Source: Chloroflexi bacterium UBA4733
Lineage (GTDB): Bacteria; Chloroflexota; UBA4733
Direction of reading: 5' to 3'
NCBI GenBank assembly: GCA_002404055.1
Contig: DHIZ01000176.1
Location: forward strand, 1-15,942
Length of the DNA stretch: 15,942 nucleotides
Part shown: positions 15,359 through 15,942 of the stretch, one piece after another
Layout: each line of letters starts with the position of its first letter
Numbering within the stretch: position 1 is the first letter of the stretch
The notes under the pieces: model-generated
Seen by the model: only the letters and a program-made list of their open reading frames with translations
Database searches by the model: none
What the model was told of the DNA's origin: nothing
Program-made: the position numbers and the translations under genes

Positions 15359-15772
15359 TTGTCCTACTTCACACTTGAGTTGCCATTACTCTACCCGATA
15401 GAGGAGGAACTGGAACTTGAAGAGTCGGATGAGATCGATGGTCGGCGGCTCGCCGGAGCAGGTCTCATGATCGCGCAACGCTTTTATGACACGGGTGTCA
15501 TTTTGGACGATCTCACCGACCGCGGCTGGCTGGTACGGCTCATGCCCGATTCCGATGCCATCGTGCTGGTGCGGCAGGGCACGCGCCAGGTGGTGGAAGA
15601 GGACGTGCGCGAGGTGTTGGAGCGCCACGACGGCCTGCTCATCTCGATGGGCGATTTTTCCGAGCCAAGGGACTCAGACTTGCTATGGGAAACGGCCGAA
15701 GGTCATCTGATCCCGCACCGGCACGAACCGGGCGGCAAGCAACTCAGCGTCGGTGAAGAGGGGCACAATTAG
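15359..15772 (+). CDS. acidic 137-residue protein of unknown function
   Basis: I do not recognise this family. The protein is soluble and strongly acidic, with an N-terminal run IEEELELEESDEID at about 14-27, a central stretch that looks like a compact alpha/beta fold (about 35-100, including GVILDDLTDRGWLVRLMPDSDAI split over a helix and two strands) and a polar, His/Gly-containing C-terminus. No signal peptide, membrane segment or cysteine is visible. It reads as real coding sequence: it has a ribosome site, an independent promoter-like element and a balanced composition. It is divergent from rsmH and is followed after 61 bases by a response-regulator gene, with a strong hairpin directly behind its stop codon, so shared function with the regulator is uncertain. 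Confidence 0.7.
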   Translation: MSYFTLELPLLYPIEEELELEESDEIDGRRLAGAGLMIAQRFYDTGVILDDLTDRGWLVRLMPDSDAIVLVRQGTRQVVEEDVREVLERHDGLLISMGDFSEPRDSDLLWETAEGHLIPHRHEPGGKQLSVGEEGHN

Positions 15773-15773
15773 C

Positions 15774-15794
15774 CGCCGGCCGAACCGGCCGGCG
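15774..15794 (+). terminator. perfect 9-bp GC hairpin after the acidic protein gene
   Basis: CGCCGGCCG (15774-15782), loop AAC, CGGCCGGCG (15786-15794): an exact nine-base-pair stem beginning two bases after the TAG stop. No T-run follows, so it is either a U-less terminator-like hairpin, a partial attenuator ahead of the response-regulator gene, or a transcript stabiliser. Confidence 0.5.
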
Positions 15795-15833
15795 CGACAG
15801 CTCGAGCGTCCCCCGCGCGCGGCGGAGGCAACG

Positions 15834-15942
15834 GTGACGCAAGACGACACTGCCCGTGAGAATCTTCCCCTTTCCGGCAAGCGCCTCCTGCTCGTCGACG
15901 ATAACGCGGGAATCGCCACGCTCCTCGCCGGCATGCTGCAGG
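15834..15942 (+). CDS. response regulator receiver-domain protein (partial, 5' end)
   Basis: The gene runs off the right edge; 36 codons are visible. After a short polar leader the protein reads GKRLLLVDDNAGIATLLAGML, the first strand and helix of a CheY-like receiver domain, with the acidic pair in LVDDN that helps bind Mg2+ at the phosphorylation site. Phosphorylation of the downstream Asp by a sensor kinase is expected from the family. The GTG start has GGAGG five bases upstream. The output domain, if any, lies outside the window. Confidence 0.75.
   Translation, partial: MTQDDTARENLPLSGKRLLLVDDNAGIATLLAGMLQ

Noticed and set aside
1..15942. CRISPR array, tRNA/rRNA genes, insertion sequences, toxin-antitoxin or phage-defence genes
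   Set aside because: No spaced direct repeats, RNA-like folds, transposase or integrase motifs, or defence domains were seen on either strand.

Overview
The window is high-GC bacterial chromosome with tightly packed genes. The cell-division/peptidoglycan genes resemble those of Gram-positive-type or Chloroflexota-like bacteria. Chloroflexota is my best guess from the general look of the proteins, but nothing in the window proves it. No RNA gene, CRISPR array, insertion sequence or integrase was seen.

Layout. (1) 1-317: no recognisable gene. (2) 318-2524, plus strand: an M20 metallopeptidase/deacylase and a two-domain GNAT acetyltransferase, coupled by an ATGA overlap. (3) 2525-3956: a gene graveyard holding the tail of a DegT/StrS-type aminotransferase (plus strand, two in-frame stops) and a 5'-truncated polysaccharide-deacetylase-like gene (minus strand), facing tail to tail. 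(4) 3957-9455, minus strand: a catabolic-looking set transcribed in the order ROK-type regulator (TTG start), D-2-hydroxyacid dehydrogenase, Tat/lipoprotein sugar-binding protein, enolase-superfamily (MR/MLE) enzyme. It suggests uptake and oxidation/dehydration of a sugar acid or related compound, but no ABC permease or ATPase lies in the window. (5) 9700-15026, minus strand: a contracted dcw cluster in the order rsmH, ftsL-like, murD, ftsW, murG, with overlaps or very short gaps. ftsI, murE, murF and mraY, usually found between ftsL and murD, are absent, as is mraZ upstream and murC/ftsQ downstream. (6) 15123-15326, minus strand: the C-terminal tail of an SGNH/GDSL hydrolase, lying where mraZ might be expected. 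(7) 15359 to the end, plus strand: an acidic 137-residue protein of unknown function, a perfect 9-bp hairpin, and the start of a response-regulator receiver gene cut by the window edge.

The main unexpected content is three gene remnants, two of which (2545-2844 and 15123-15326) have no usable gene call, and the shortened dcw cluster. I found no convincing new defence or mobile system.
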